A stretch of 64,000 bases of DNA from contig CAVZOJ010000002.1 of the NCBI GenBank assembly GCA_963776845.1, forward strand, positions 930,001-994,000, written 5' to 3'. Within the stretch, counting starts at the first letter, position 1. Each line of letters opens with the position of its first letter. Below are positions 26,370 to 35,131 of the stretch, one piece after another. The stretch comes from Roseitranquillus sp963776845. Lineage in GTDB: Bacteria; Pseudomonadota; Alphaproteobacteria; Rhodobacterales; Rhodobacteraceae. The translations under genes and the position numbers were made by a program. Below the pieces are notes generated by a model that saw only the letters and a program-made list of their open reading frames with translations, was not told the origin of the DNA and did no database searches.

Positions 26370-26562
26370 ACTGCACTTCGGCGAGAGCCAAGACGCGGCT
26401 GCTGCGGCGGTTCCGCACCGAGGGCGCCGCAGCGATCCGGCACAAGTCACCGAGAACAAGCGGCTCGGCGAGGTTCTGGCTCACATTCAGGATCTGCAGA
26501 GCGCTCTCTCATCGAGCCGCAAAGCCGTGCCGGTCGGCAAGCAGGCCACGGCGAAGCGGTAG
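26370..26562 (+). pseudogene. ISNCY transposase fragments: HTH piece joined to C-terminal piece
   Basis: One frame reads LLRRFRTEGAAAIRHKS, which matches the HTH region of the ISNCY transposase on the other strand (RLLKRYRTDGAASIRHK). From 26446 the next frame reads VTENKRLGEVLAHIQDLQ, the usual C-terminal motif of that family. The middle of the protein is missing, so a second ISNCY copy with an internal deletion, or a recombination product, contributed here. Confidence 0.65.
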
Positions 26563-26715
26563 ATCGTCTCGTGCGACACGCGGACCGGATGCCGCTCGAG
26601 CCGCATCCGACCGGCGATCTGTTCCGGCGATCTGTTCCAGCGACCAGCCGGCCTTGAGCCGGTCCACGACGGCAAGCTTCAGTGTCGGGTGCACGACCAT
26701 CTTTCGATGCACGCC
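26549..26715 (-). pseudogene. IS30-family transposase, middle piece
   Basis: The minus strand reads AERRRGVHRKMVVHPTLKLA, DRLKAGWSLEQIAG, then after a 13-bp tandem duplication (26611-26636) RMRLERHPVRVSHETIYRFA. This is the segment just before the plus-strand IS30 piece that begins YSKSG. The duplication shifts the frame. The upstream HTH of IS30 is replaced by ISNCY sequence. Confidence 0.75.
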
Positions 26716-27765
26716 GCGGCGACGCTCCGCCATGACCGCTGTCTCGTCGAGCATGATCTTGCGGTGCTCGTAGGCGAAGCTCAGCTGCCGGCCGACGTAG
26801 CGCTGATCGCGCCAGCAGAGGATGTCGCGGAGCCGGTCGGACGGCAGGTTCAGCGCCCGGTGCAGGTCGTCGGGGCGGGCCGGCGCCTTGGCGAAACAGG
26901 CGTTCTGGGCGGTGATGAAGTCCGGCAAGAACGCGTTCGCCGCTTTCATGTCCGAGATGCCGGCGAGGCGGAGCTCCTTCACCAGGCGGTCCTGCAGCGT
27001 GCGGTTGGCGCGCTCGACGCGGCCCTTGGCCTGGCTCGAGTTGGCGCAGAGGATCTCGATGTTCAGCTCGCTGAGGGCGCGGCCGAACTGGGTCATGCCG
27101 CTCATCTGCGGGCTCGGCTTCGCGGTCCGGAACACCGAGTGCTTGTCCGCGTAGAACGCGACCGGACGGCCATGGGCCTCAAGGTAGAGCTCGAGCGCCT
27201 CGAAGTAGGCGAACGTGCTCTCGGACGGCACGAAGCGCATCTGCATCAGCCGGCTCGTCGCATCGTCGACGAACACCAGCAGCGTGCATGGCTCCGCGCG
27301 GTCTTCGAACCAACGGTGGTCGGAGCCGTCGATCTGTACGAGCTCCCCGTAGCGTTCCCGGCGCAGCCGCGGCTGATGGAAGCTGCGACGCTGCGCCTTC
27401 GGCAGCCAGAGGCCGGCTTCCGACATCCACTTGCGCAGGGTCTCGCGCGACACCGTCAGCCCGTGGCGTTCCGCCAGCATCTCGGCTGCCAGCGTCGGAC
27501 CGAAGTCCTGATAGCTCTCACGGACCAGCGCCAGCGCGTAGTCGCGCCTGGCGGCATGGATCTTGTTGTTCGGTGCCCGACCGCGCGCCTTGTGCCGGAT
27601 CGAAGCCGCGCCATCGGTCCGATAGCGCTTCAGCAGGCGAAACATCTGACGCCGGCTCAGAGCCAGCATGCCGCCGGCGGCCTCGACGCTCAGCTTGCCG
27701 TCATCGACCTGCGCCAGCACCTCGATACGGTTCAGCTCCCGCTCGCTCATCGTCACCCATCCCAT
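26715..27765 (-). pseudogene. ISNCY-family transposase, N-terminal and catalytic core, C-terminus replaced
   Basis: About 345 residues are intact: an HTH region (ERELNRIEVLAQVDDGKLSV, RRQMFRLLKRYRTDG) and an rve-type catalytic core with QIDGSDHRWF, YADKHSVF and SQAKGRVERANRT holding the DDE residues. The protein then changes within one codon from ISNCY sequence (HRKIMLDETAV) to IS30 sequence (AERRRGVH). It is therefore a fusion that ends out of frame and is unlikely to be active. Confidence 0.8.
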
Positions 27766-27954
27766 GCCGCTCCTCCGCGCTGCTCCCAGCGGGAAGAGGT
27801 GACACTTCTGCTTTGCTCACGGGTGACATTTTAGCTTTGCGGCTACACAAGCCTGCGACGTATAATCTGTATTATGAAAAGAATTGGTCTGCAGAATTCT
27901 CGACAATCGTTGCTGGCGGACACTAGAGTAGCATCCGTTCCGTCGCGCGCTCTT

Positions 27955-27984
27955 CACATGCACATGCACATGCACATGCACATG
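27955..27984. repeat. Hexanucleotide repeat (CACATG)5
   Basis: Five perfect tandem copies of CACATG lie 53 bp upstream of the luxR start codon, between the end of the ISNCY element and the ribosome binding site. Changes in copy number would alter promoter or leader spacing in 6-bp steps. Confidence 0.95.
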
Positions 27985-28037
27985 CTCTTCGATGCGGCAA
28001 TTTCGTGAGGTCGTGACGAGCATTGGAGGTGAGAAAT

Positions 28038-28785
28038 ATGGATGTTGTTGGCAAGCTGGACGCCATCGTCCAATCGGACTCCATCGAGTCGACATGGAAG
28101 CTTCTTGTAGACGCCATGGCGGAGTACGGGTTCGACCGACTTCTCTACGGTTTCACACGTTTCAAGACCGCGAACTCCTTCGGCGACACTGACGACATCC
28201 TGCTCCTCAGCAATCATGAGCGTGACTACATCTCGAAGTTCGTCGACGGGCGAATGTATCTGCACGCGCCGATGGTGCGGTGGGCGACTGAGCATACCGG
28301 CAGTCGCTCCTGGGGATGGTGGCAGGCGAACCTAGACCAGTTGACGCCGGAGGAGAAAAAAGTTGCGCAATTCAACCTCTCCAAAGGCCTGAACGCGGGC
28401 TACACAATCAGCTTTAAAGGCACCTCGATCAGATCACGCGGCGCCATCGCACTCGCGGCACGCGAAGACCTAGAGCAAGCGGACGTAGACGCCGTCTGGA
28501 AAGGACATGGCCGAGACATCGAGCTTGTGAACAACGTCGCTCATCTGCGCATGACGAACCTGCCGCATCCCGGCCGGCGACAGCTCACGCAGCGTCAGCG
28601 TGAGGCGCTTGAGTGGGTCGGCGACGGGAAGACAACGCAGGACATCGCCACGATTCTCGGGCTGACCACGGCGACTGTTGAAAAGCATCTCAGACTCTGC
28701 GCGAGAGGTCCTGAACGTCGAAACGACTGCACAAGCTGTCTTCAAGGCGTCGATCCAAAACCAGATCTTCGTCGTCGCGCCATGA
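28038..28785 (+). CDS. LuxR-family quorum-sensing-type regulator, frameshifted near its end
   Basis: The protein has an N-terminal autoinducer-binding-like domain (about 1-165, YGFDRLLYGFTRF ... HAPMVRWA ... SWGWW) and a C-terminal GerE-type HTH (LTQRQREALEWVGDGKTTQDIATILGLTTATVEKHLRL). After LRL one extra base near 28697 throws the frame; in the next frame it continues AREVLNVETTAQAVFKAS and ends at 28785. The start at 28038 has GGAGGTGAG just upstream. No luxI-type synthase follows. If the extra base is real, the last helix of the HTH is altered. Confidence 0.8.
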
Positions 28786-28796
28786 AGTTAACCTAG

Positions 28797-29114
28797 CGGT
28801 AAGGAATACCCGACTGTGGCGACCCTACGTAAAGTGACAGGGTGTCCTTGTTCCGCTAAGAGGTAATTAAAGCTTGGAACTTCAGCACGCAGGATCCTGA
28901 TATTGCAGGAACCTTGGGTGCCGAGCCGGAAAAGCCGGCAGTCGGTGAACGGCGCATTCTCGTCGCTCTCCCGACTGGTGACGGTGAAGCGCCCTATCTC
29001 ATCCCCATGGGTGGCGCGAATTCGTCGGAGGACGGTGCGGATCCTAGCGATCCGCACCGTCTTCTCGTTCGGTCAGCCGCACGCCGTCTTGGCGGTAGGC
29101 GTCCAGTGTGACCG
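28797..29114. other. No recognisable gene; contains a strong hairpin
   Basis: Small ORFs here resemble nothing I know, and the position after luxR where a luxI gene is often found is empty of one. The only structure is a perfect inverted repeat, CGGTGCGGATC at 29033-29043 and GATCCGCACCG at 29049-29059. The right end leads into IS66 tnpC. Confidence 0.5.
29033..29059 (+). terminator. Possible rho-independent terminator
   Basis: An 11-bp perfect stem with a 5-nt loop (CTAGC) is followed by TCTTCTCGTTC on the plus strand, 250 bp after luxR. The pyrimidine tract is broken by C and G, so strength is uncertain. Confidence 0.45.
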
Positions 29115-29309
29115 CTACGGGCGGTGTTGCCAGGGCAGCAGCTCTTCGATCTTGTTGATCTTGTAGTCCGGGATGCAGGCCAGGGTGTGGGCGAGCCAAG
29201 CCTCTGGATCGACGCCGTTGAGCTTGGCGCTCTCGATCAGGGTGTAGGCGATGGCGGCGGCCTTGCCGCCTGATGCGGAGCCGACGAAGAGATAGTTTTT
29301 CCGGCCAAG

Positions 29310-31240
29310 CGCCGTTCCGCGAGCGGGATGGTGGCGCGTCCGGGCTTCGGTCGCCTGGTGGCGGCGCTCTGTGCCGGCGAGATCGGCGCAGTGCTGTGCT
29401 TCGACGCGTCCCGTCTCGCCCGCAATGGCCGTGACTGGCATCACCTGCTGGAACTCTGCGGTCTCGTCGAGGCCCGGGTGATCGACCTCGACGGCGTGTA
29501 TGACCCGTGTCGGCCGAACGACCGGCTCCTGCTCGGCATGAAGGGCAGCATCAGCGAGTTCGAGCTCGGCATCCTGCGCGCGCGGATGCTCGATGCGGCG
29601 CGCGCGAAGGCCGAGCGGGGCGAGCTCCGGATCAGCGTGCCCGTCGGCTACCTCTGGCACCGGGACCATGGCCTCGGCTTCGATCCCGACCTGCGTCTCC
29701 AGCAGACGATACGGCTGATCTTCGAGCGCTTCCGTCAGCTCGGCAGCGCACGCCAGACGCTGCTGTCGCTCGCAGCCGACGGCGTCTCGTTCCCGCGGCC
29801 GTCGGACGATTGCCATTGGAACGCCATTGGTCCGAGTGACAATGGCGATGCGGATGACCTCCCGCGAGTGGACCCCGATCCGCTACCGCAACGTGATCTC
29901 GATCCTGAAGAACCCGTTCTACGCCGGCGCCTACGTCTACGGCAAAAGCGAGAAGCGAGTGGTCATGGTCGAGGGAAGGGCACGCAAGACCTACGGCCAC
30001 GGTCGGCCGCGCGCGGCCTGGGACGTGCTGATCCGCGATCACCACGACGGCTACATCGGATGGGCCGAGTTCGAGCGGAACCAGGAGACGCTCGCGGCCA
30101 ACACCTACGGCTGGGCCGGTGGCGCGAAGTCCGGCCGCGGCGGCAGAGCCCTGCTCGCAGGCATCCTGACCTGCGGCCGCTGCGGCCGGGCGCTCTCCGT
30201 CGCCTATGCCGGCAGGCCGCCGGGCCGCCCCACGTATCGCTGCGATCGGGCACAGACCGCGCGCGGCCTCGACCGCTGCATGACATTCGGCGGCTCCCGG
30301 GTCGATGCCGCCATCGCGGCCGAGCTCCTGCGCGTGGTAGAACCCATGGCGATCGAGGCGGCGCGGGAAGCCGAGCGCATGCACGAAGAGGGCGAAGCCG
30401 AGAGACGGCAGATGGCGGAGCTCGACCTCCAGCAGGCGCGCTACGATGCCTCGCTGGCGGAACGCCGCTACGCTGCCTGCGACCCGGACAACCGCCTGAT
30501 CGCGGCGCAGCTCGAGCGCGCCTGGGAGATGACGCTTCGCCGCGTCGAGGCCTGTACCAGACGTCTCGAGGCGCTGGCTGCGCCGGTGTCTACAGCGCCA
30601 GCGCTGGACTTCACCGACCTTGCCGAACGATCTCGCCGCCGCCTGGAGTGCGCCCGGCGTCACGATGCGCGCACGCCAGCACCTCCTCCGCGCTCTGGTG
30701 ACCGACATCATCGCAGACGTCGACGAAGCGTCGCGCGAGGTCATCCTGACTATCCACTGGCGCGGCGGCGCGCACTCACAGCTGCGCGTCCGCAAGCCGA
30801 AGACCGGCGAGCACGGCTGCCGGACCCCGGAGGAAGCCCTCGCGGTCATGGCGCGAATGGCGGGTCGCTGGTCGGACGCCGACATCGCCGCCTCGCTCAA
30901 CCGGATGGGCATCCGTACCGGACAGGGAAAGACCTGGACACCGCACCGCGTCGGCTCCATCCGCAAGGTCCACGGCATGCACGCATACCGTTCCGCCGAG
31001 AAGAACGGCGAATGGCTTACCATGAGCGAAGCCGCGGCGAAGCTCGGCGTGACCAACCACACCATCCGCAGGCTCATCAGGGGCCACGTTCTGCCTGCGG
31101 AGCAGGTCGTGCCCGGTGCGCCGTATCAGATCCGTGCGATCGACCTCGAAGACGATGCCGTCAGCATCGCACTGAGACGAAAAGGCCGCCCGTGTCGGAC
31201 TGATCCCGAGAACCAACTCTCCATGTTTCCAGACACTTGA
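29310..31240 (+). pseudogene. Large serine recombinase 1, N-terminus missing, two frameshifts
   Basis: The readable protein starts inside the resolvase domain (GMVARPGFGRLVAALCAGE, then FDASRLARNGRDWHHLLELC) so that the first 65 or so residues with the catalytic serine are lost. A recombinase domain (NVISILKNPFYAGAYVYG), a zinc ribbon (ILTCGRCGRALSVAY ... YRCDRA), a coiled-coil part and a C-terminal MerR-like HTH (MSEAAAKLGVTNHTIRRLI) follow. The frame is broken at 29811-29849 by a 39-bp repeat element and again near 30640. It is closely related to recombinase 2 at 32354 and is inserted in tnpC. Confidence 0.85.
29811..29849. repeat. 39-bp inverted-repeat-ended element, copy A
   Basis: TTGCCATTG at the left end and CAATGGCGA at the right end are inverted (8 of 9). 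Copy B at 34535-34573 is identical at 36 of 39 positions. Copy A interrupts recombinase 1 between PSD and MTSREW, where relatives are continuous. Confidence 0.75.
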
Positions 31241-31997
31241 AGAAGGGGGGCACAATGAACGCCTCGTCGCAACGGCGCGCATCGCGCGCTCCGCAGCGTT
31301 GTTGTCCAACTCGAGGATGCCGTGCTCGAGATAGGGTCGGAGACGGCCCATGCGGGTCAGCGCGTAACGGATCGCCGCCGCGAGGGGTGTCTTGCTGGAG
31401 ATGGCGGTGAGCTGTTCTGCGAGCCAGCCCTCGAGGTCGTCGAACATTGGCCGAGCTGTCGCCTGTCTGATCTCGACGCGCCGGTCGAGCGGCGAGCCGC
31501 GTACGGTCTTCTCAAGGGCGTAGAGCCGGCCGATCCTGGCGATGACCTTCTCGGCGATGCTCGATCCCTGCGCGGTGCACGTCGACGAACTTGCGCCGGA
31601 TGTGCGCCATGCAGGCGACCTCGCGGATGCCGCTGGAGCGGTAGAGGTTCTCGAAGCCGGCATGGCCGTCGGCGTGCATCCAGCCCCGGAAGTCGGCCAG
31701 GTGATCCTTCGGGTGCCGCCCCTTCCGGTCGCCGGAGAAGCGGTACTAGGCCGCCGGCGGCGCATCGCCGCTCCAGGGCCGCTCGTCTCGGACGTAGGTC
31801 CAGAGCCGCGCGGTCCTCGGGATCGTCCGGCAGAGCGGTGGCGTCGTCCAGCATGGGCGAAGTCTATCCAGGCGGAGGAATCCTCCGCCGAGTTCAGGAC
31901 AGCGATTGTCCCGCCTTCAGCGGCTGCCAGGTCCGCTGCGGCACCCGCCAGTCGATCCCTTCGAGCGAAGGCGTACAGGAATATCCCCTCTGCTGAG

Positions 31998-32357
31998 TTT
32001 GATGAATCTCCGGTCGAGGAGGTCCGGGTTCTGGACCCGCGGCATCCGCTCTACGGACGATCGTTTCGTGTGATCCGGCGCGCGGCCCATCGAGGCGGGA
32101 ACTTCCCGTCCTCTTTTGAGGTGGAACATTGCAATGGCTCAAGCCTGCTGATCCCCATCGCAGTAACGGAATGGCACGATTTGCCGGGCAGCCGAACAAC
32201 ATTGAGTATAGACGCGTTACGCGAGCTCATAGATGTGGTAGATTGCCTGGACGATCATGGCGATAGACCCGAGAGATCTCTGGACGACGCTGCCGCCGTC
32301 TCTGCGGCGTCGGATCGTCGACGACGTCGCCGTGGTCCTGGCGGAGGTCCGTCGTGA
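31998..32357 (+). CDS. Small DUF5372-like protein of the recombinase module
   Basis: The open frame reads RVLDPRHPLYGRSFRVIRRA, then FEVEHCNGSSLLIPIAVTEW and ends near 32357. The HPLYGRSF motif and size fit the DUF5372 family, which is found in front of large serine recombinases of this kind. I cannot locate the start: no ATG is in frame before the conserved part, so either an unusual start or an indel is involved. It overlaps the next small ORF. Function unknown. Confidence 0.5.
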   Translation, partial: FDESPVEEVRVLDPRHPLYGRSFRVIRRAAHRGGNFPSSFEVEHCNGSSLLIPIAVTEWHDLPGSRTTLSIDALRELIDVVDCLDDHGDRPERSLDDAAAVSAASDRRRRRRGPGGGPS

Positions 32358-32490
32358 AGTCGGAACTGATCATGCCGACCCACTTGGCGCGCAAGGCGGT
32401 CGTGTACATCCGCCAGTCGACGTCGCATCAGGTCGTATGCAACCAGGAGAGCTTGCGCCTTCAATACGCGCTCCGGCAGCGCGCTCGTGA
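32257..32490 (+). CDS. Small ORF of the recombinase module, unknown function
   Basis: MAIDPRDLWTTLPPSLRRRIVDDVAVVLAEV is followed by a tail that overlaps the recombinase start. A similar small helical protein precedes related recombinases, and the first 40 residues look like real protein (amphipathic helices, no low complexity). Its end is uncertain, because the tail reads as a shadow of the recombinase frame. It could be a partner of the recombinase; that is a guess from position. Confidence 0.45.
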   Translation: MAIDPRDLWTTLPPSLRRRIVDDVAVVLAEVRREVGTDHADPLGAQGGRVHPPVDVASGRMQPGELAPSIRAPAARS

Positions 32491-34443
32491 TCTTGGATGG
32501 CGTGAGGCCGATATCGACGTCATCGACAGCGATCTCGGCCTGAGCGCCGCTTCCACCGCGCACCGGAGCGGCTTCAAGGAACTGGTCGGCCGGGTCGGCC
32601 TCAGCGAAGTCGGGCTGATCCTTTCGATCGACGTGACGCGGCTCGCGCGCAACTGCTCCGACTGGTACCCACTGCTGGACATCTGCGGTCTGCGCGGCTG
32701 CCTGATCGCCGATCGGGATGGGGTCTACGATCCCGGCAGTGCCAATGGTCGCCTGCTCCTCGGCCTGAAGGGAACCATATCCGAGCTGGAACTGCACACG
32801 ATCCGGAGCCGCCTGACCGCCGGCCTTCTTGCAAAGGCCGGACGCGGCGAACTCGCGCTCTCCCTGCCGATCGAACTCGTCCGCGATCCGAGCGGCGTCG
32901 TCGTCAAGGATCCCAATGTCGAGGTACAGGAACGGCTCGGGCTCGTGTTCCAGACCTTCCTCAGGTTTCGCACCATTGCGAAGGTCATGCGCGTGCTGAA
33001 CGAGCGGGCCTCGACCTTCCACGCCGCGACCGTTTTGGCGACGTGCGATGGGCGCGCGCGACGGTCGCCGCAGTATCGGCGATCCTGAAGAACCCGGCCT
33101 ACGCGGGCGCCTTCGTCTATGGGCGGACCCGCATGCGCACCGCGGCGCGCGAGGGCGGCTCGCCGGTCAAGACGCCACTGCCAATCGAGGAGTGGCGGAT
33201 CGTCGTCAAAGACCGGTATCCGGCCTACGTCGACTGGTCCACCTATGAAAGAATCCGCGCCATCGTCAGGGACAACCGGGCCGAGTACATGCGCACCAGG
33301 ACCAGAGGGTCCCCTCGTGATGGCGAACTCCTCCTGCACGGCATCGCCTGGTGCGCGAGGTGCGGCCACAAGATGTACGTTCGATACAAGGGCGGCGGCG
33401 AGTACGTCTGCAATCACCTGCGCACTCAGCAGGGCCTGCCCACGTGCCAGCACATCCGTGCTTCGCAGGTGGACGGGGCGGTCGCGGATGCGTTCCTGAC
33501 CGCGCTGGCGCCGGCAGAACTCGACGCGCTGTCGCGCGCGTGCCGCACCCTGCACCAAACGGACAGCGCGCTGCGCTCGAGCGCCGAACGTCAGATCGAG
33601 CGGAAGCGATATGCTGCGGCGCTGGCCGAACGGCAGTTCAACCGCGTCGATCCGGACAACCGGCTTGTCGCCAGCGAGCTCGAGCGTCGATGGGAGGCTG
33701 CGCTGATCGAGGTTCGGCAGGCCGAGGAGGCGCTCGCCCAGCTCTCCGCGCTCAAGCCGCTCTCGCAGCGGATGATCGGCAAGCCGCTCGGCGACAAGAT
33801 CGTCGTCCTTGCCGGTCGGCTGCCGCACATCTGGGCGGATCCGGCGACCACCGACGCGCAGCGCAAGGCGCTTCTGCGCTGCCTGGTCGAGAAGGTCGTC
33901 CTCGACCGCGGGGAGCGCGATGTCGCCCTCGTCCGGATCGTGTGGCGCGGCGGCGCCACGAGCGACCTTGCGGTGAAGATGCGGGTCAACGCCGTCGCCA
34001 AGCTCACGAACGGCGAGGAGATGCGGGATCGCGCACTCGACCTCGCCCGCTCCGGGATCCCTGACGATGAGATCGCCGCGCTCCTCTCGTCGGAGGGACA
34101 CCGCTCTCCCAATTGCGCCGACAGGGTTCTGCCAATCACCGTGCAACGGCTCCGGCTCGGTGCCGGGATCAAGGTGAGCACCCAGCGTACCCGCTGGGAC
34201 CACGATCGTTCGTTTCTCAGCGCCACGGAAGTGGCTGCCAAGCTGCGCATTCCAGTGAACTGGCTCTACGTGCAGATCAGGCGAAAGCGGCTTCTCATCG
34301 ATCGCCAACCCAACGGGGCCTACCTGTTCCAGGACACGGCCGTCGTCATCGACGCGGTCCGAGATCTGCGAAATCATGTTGTCGATCGCATCGACCTGAG
34401 AATCTGTCAGCCTCACCAGGAGGGGCATCAACATGATGATCGA
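32354..34443 (+). CDS. Large serine recombinase 2, one frameshift
   Basis: The N-terminal resolvase domain is complete: AVVYIRQSTSHQV with the catalytic serine, DVTRLARNCSDWYPLL, LLLGLKGTISELELHTIRSR. A frameshift near 33000 divides it from the recombinase domain (VSAILKNPAYAGAFVYG), a zinc ribbon (IAWCARCGHKMYVRY ... YVCNH), a long helical region and a C-terminal HTH (SATEVAAKLRIPVNWLYVQI). The GTG start at 32354 is assumed. No stop codon lies inside the insert; the frame runs on into antisense tnpB to 34812. Such enzymes cut and join DNA at short att sites through a serine-DNA bond. Confidence 0.82.
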
Positions 34444-34534
34444 ACAGCATGGCGAGCTGCGCCGGCATCAGCGCCACCCTGCCCTCCTTCGCCGAGGGCC
34501 AGACGAACCGACCTCGCTCCAGTCGATTTGAGAG

Positions 34535-34573
34535 TTGCCATTGGAGCGCCATGGGTCCGAGCGACAATGGCGA
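34535..34573. repeat. 39-bp inverted-repeat-ended element, copy B
   Basis: This copy differs from copy A (29811-29849) at three positions. It interrupts tnpB. At both sites the net length change of the host gene is 1 modulo 3, which agrees with insertion of a unit of the same size (37 or 40 bp). Confidence 0.75.
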
Positions 34574-34753
34574 CGCAGACGCCCTGGCCGTCCCACCAGA
34601 TCACCCGATCAGGTCGCCCCGACGGCCGCGAAAGACGAAGAGGTGACCCCTGCTTCAGCGTCGTCTCCACCTGCGCGGCCAACGTCGCGAAGCCGCGCCG
34701 CATGTCGGTCACGCCCGCCGGCAGCCAGACCCTCGTGTTGGCGGGGATCGGGA

Positions 34754-35131
34754 TCATGCCGAGAGGCCACGGATCAACCTCGCCAAAGCATCGGGATCGT
34801 ATGTGCCGCTGATCTTCAGGCTGTGCCCGCCGGCAAGTTCGATCTCAATCCGGTTGTCGGCGGGTCCCTCAATCACAGGCTCTGCTGGCGAAGCCTCCCC
34901 GACGATCTGTACCGGCAAAAAGCGCGCGGCCTCCTCCATAGCGGCGTCCGCCGGAAGCCACCCATCGCGCAGCCACTTGAAGACGAGGTTCGCATTGACG
35001 TCGTAGCGGCGCGCTACCTGGCTGACCGAGACGCCGGGGACCCGCGTCTGGGCGCAGATCGTCCGTTTCTCGTCGTCGCTCCAGACCCTGCGTTCCGGCG
35101 CTGCGCTACGTCCTCGCCTCTTGGTGTCCAC
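34754..35131 (-). CDS. tnpA: IS66 TnpA accessory protein
   Basis: The 125-residue protein has the IS66 TnpA HTH: RRVWSDDEKRTICAQTRVPG followed by VSQVARRYDVNANLVFKWLR. It is complete and starts with MDTKRRGRSAAPERR. TnpA is needed with TnpB and TnpC for transposition, but both partners are broken here. Its stop overlaps the tnpB start (ATGA). The gene begins 38 bp from the tsf stop codon. Confidence 0.88.
   Translation of the reverse strand: MDTKRRGRSAAPERRVWSDDEKRTICAQTRVPGVSVSQVARRYDVNANLVFKWLRDGWLPADAAMEEAARFLPVQIVGEASPAEPVIEGPADNRIEIELAGGHSLKISGTYDPDALARLIRGLSA

Larger units (their letters stand above)
25638..27839 (-). mobile_element. ISNCY-type element carrying an IS30 copy, partly inverted
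   Basis: The ends are matched: GACACTTCTGCTTTGCTCAC at 27801-27820 pairs with the complement of 25657-25676 (18 of 20 identical), and GACATTTTAGCTTTG at 27825-27839 with the complement of 25638-25651. Between them are an ISNCY transposase N-terminal and core region (minus), two IS30 pieces in opposite directions, and the ISNCY C-terminus on the plus strand. The structure is explained by insertion of IS30 into ISNCY followed by inversion of about 25713-26548. Confidence 0.8.
29115..31854 (-). pseudogene. tnpC: IS66 TnpC transposase, in two pieces
   Basis: The first piece starts MLDDATALPDDPEDR at 31854, then has lost about 300 codons and continues LWTYVRDERPWSGDAPPA and, with shifts, to ELDNNAAERAMRAVA, where it stops at 31268. 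The second piece resumes at 29309 with LGRKNYLFVGSASGGKAAA and ends PDYKINKIEELLPWQHRP. In relatives these two residues (VA and LGRKNYLF) are adjacent. The 1.96 kb between them is a serine-recombinase gene on the opposite strand. Confidence 0.85.
31966..34444 (+). mobile_element. Serine-recombinase module inserted in IS66 tnpB
   Basis: The 2479-bp insert carries, on the plus strand, a small DUF5372-like gene, a second small ORF and a large serine recombinase gene. Its boundaries are set by where TnpB codons stop and resume: left CGAAGGCGTACAGG, right ATGATGATCGAA; both ends contain CGAA. The same gene set is known next to large serine recombinases in rhizobia and relatives. The insert is in the opposite direction to IS66. 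Confidence 0.75.
31894..34757 (-). pseudogene. tnpB: IS66 TnpB, in two pieces
   Basis: The 5' piece starts MIPIPANTRVWLPAGVTDMRR at 34757 (ATGA overlap with tnpA) and runs to PAQLAML at 34445. The 3' piece runs from LEGIDWRVPQRTWQPLKAG (31965) to a stop at 31894. In relatives LAML and LEGIDW are adjacent, so removal of 31966-34444 restores the gene. The 5' piece is itself interrupted between GQGVC and RLERGRFVWPS by copy B of the 39-bp element, which shifts the frame. Confidence 0.85.

Noticed and set aside
27817..28095. Minus-strand ORF with an (HV) repeat
   Set aside because: The repeat peptide is only the translation of the CACATG hexamers; there is no ribosome site or similarity.
33043..34812. 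Recombinase C-terminus extending to 34812
   Set aside because: The part after 34444 is antisense to tnpB and is read only because the module lacks a stop codon at its end.
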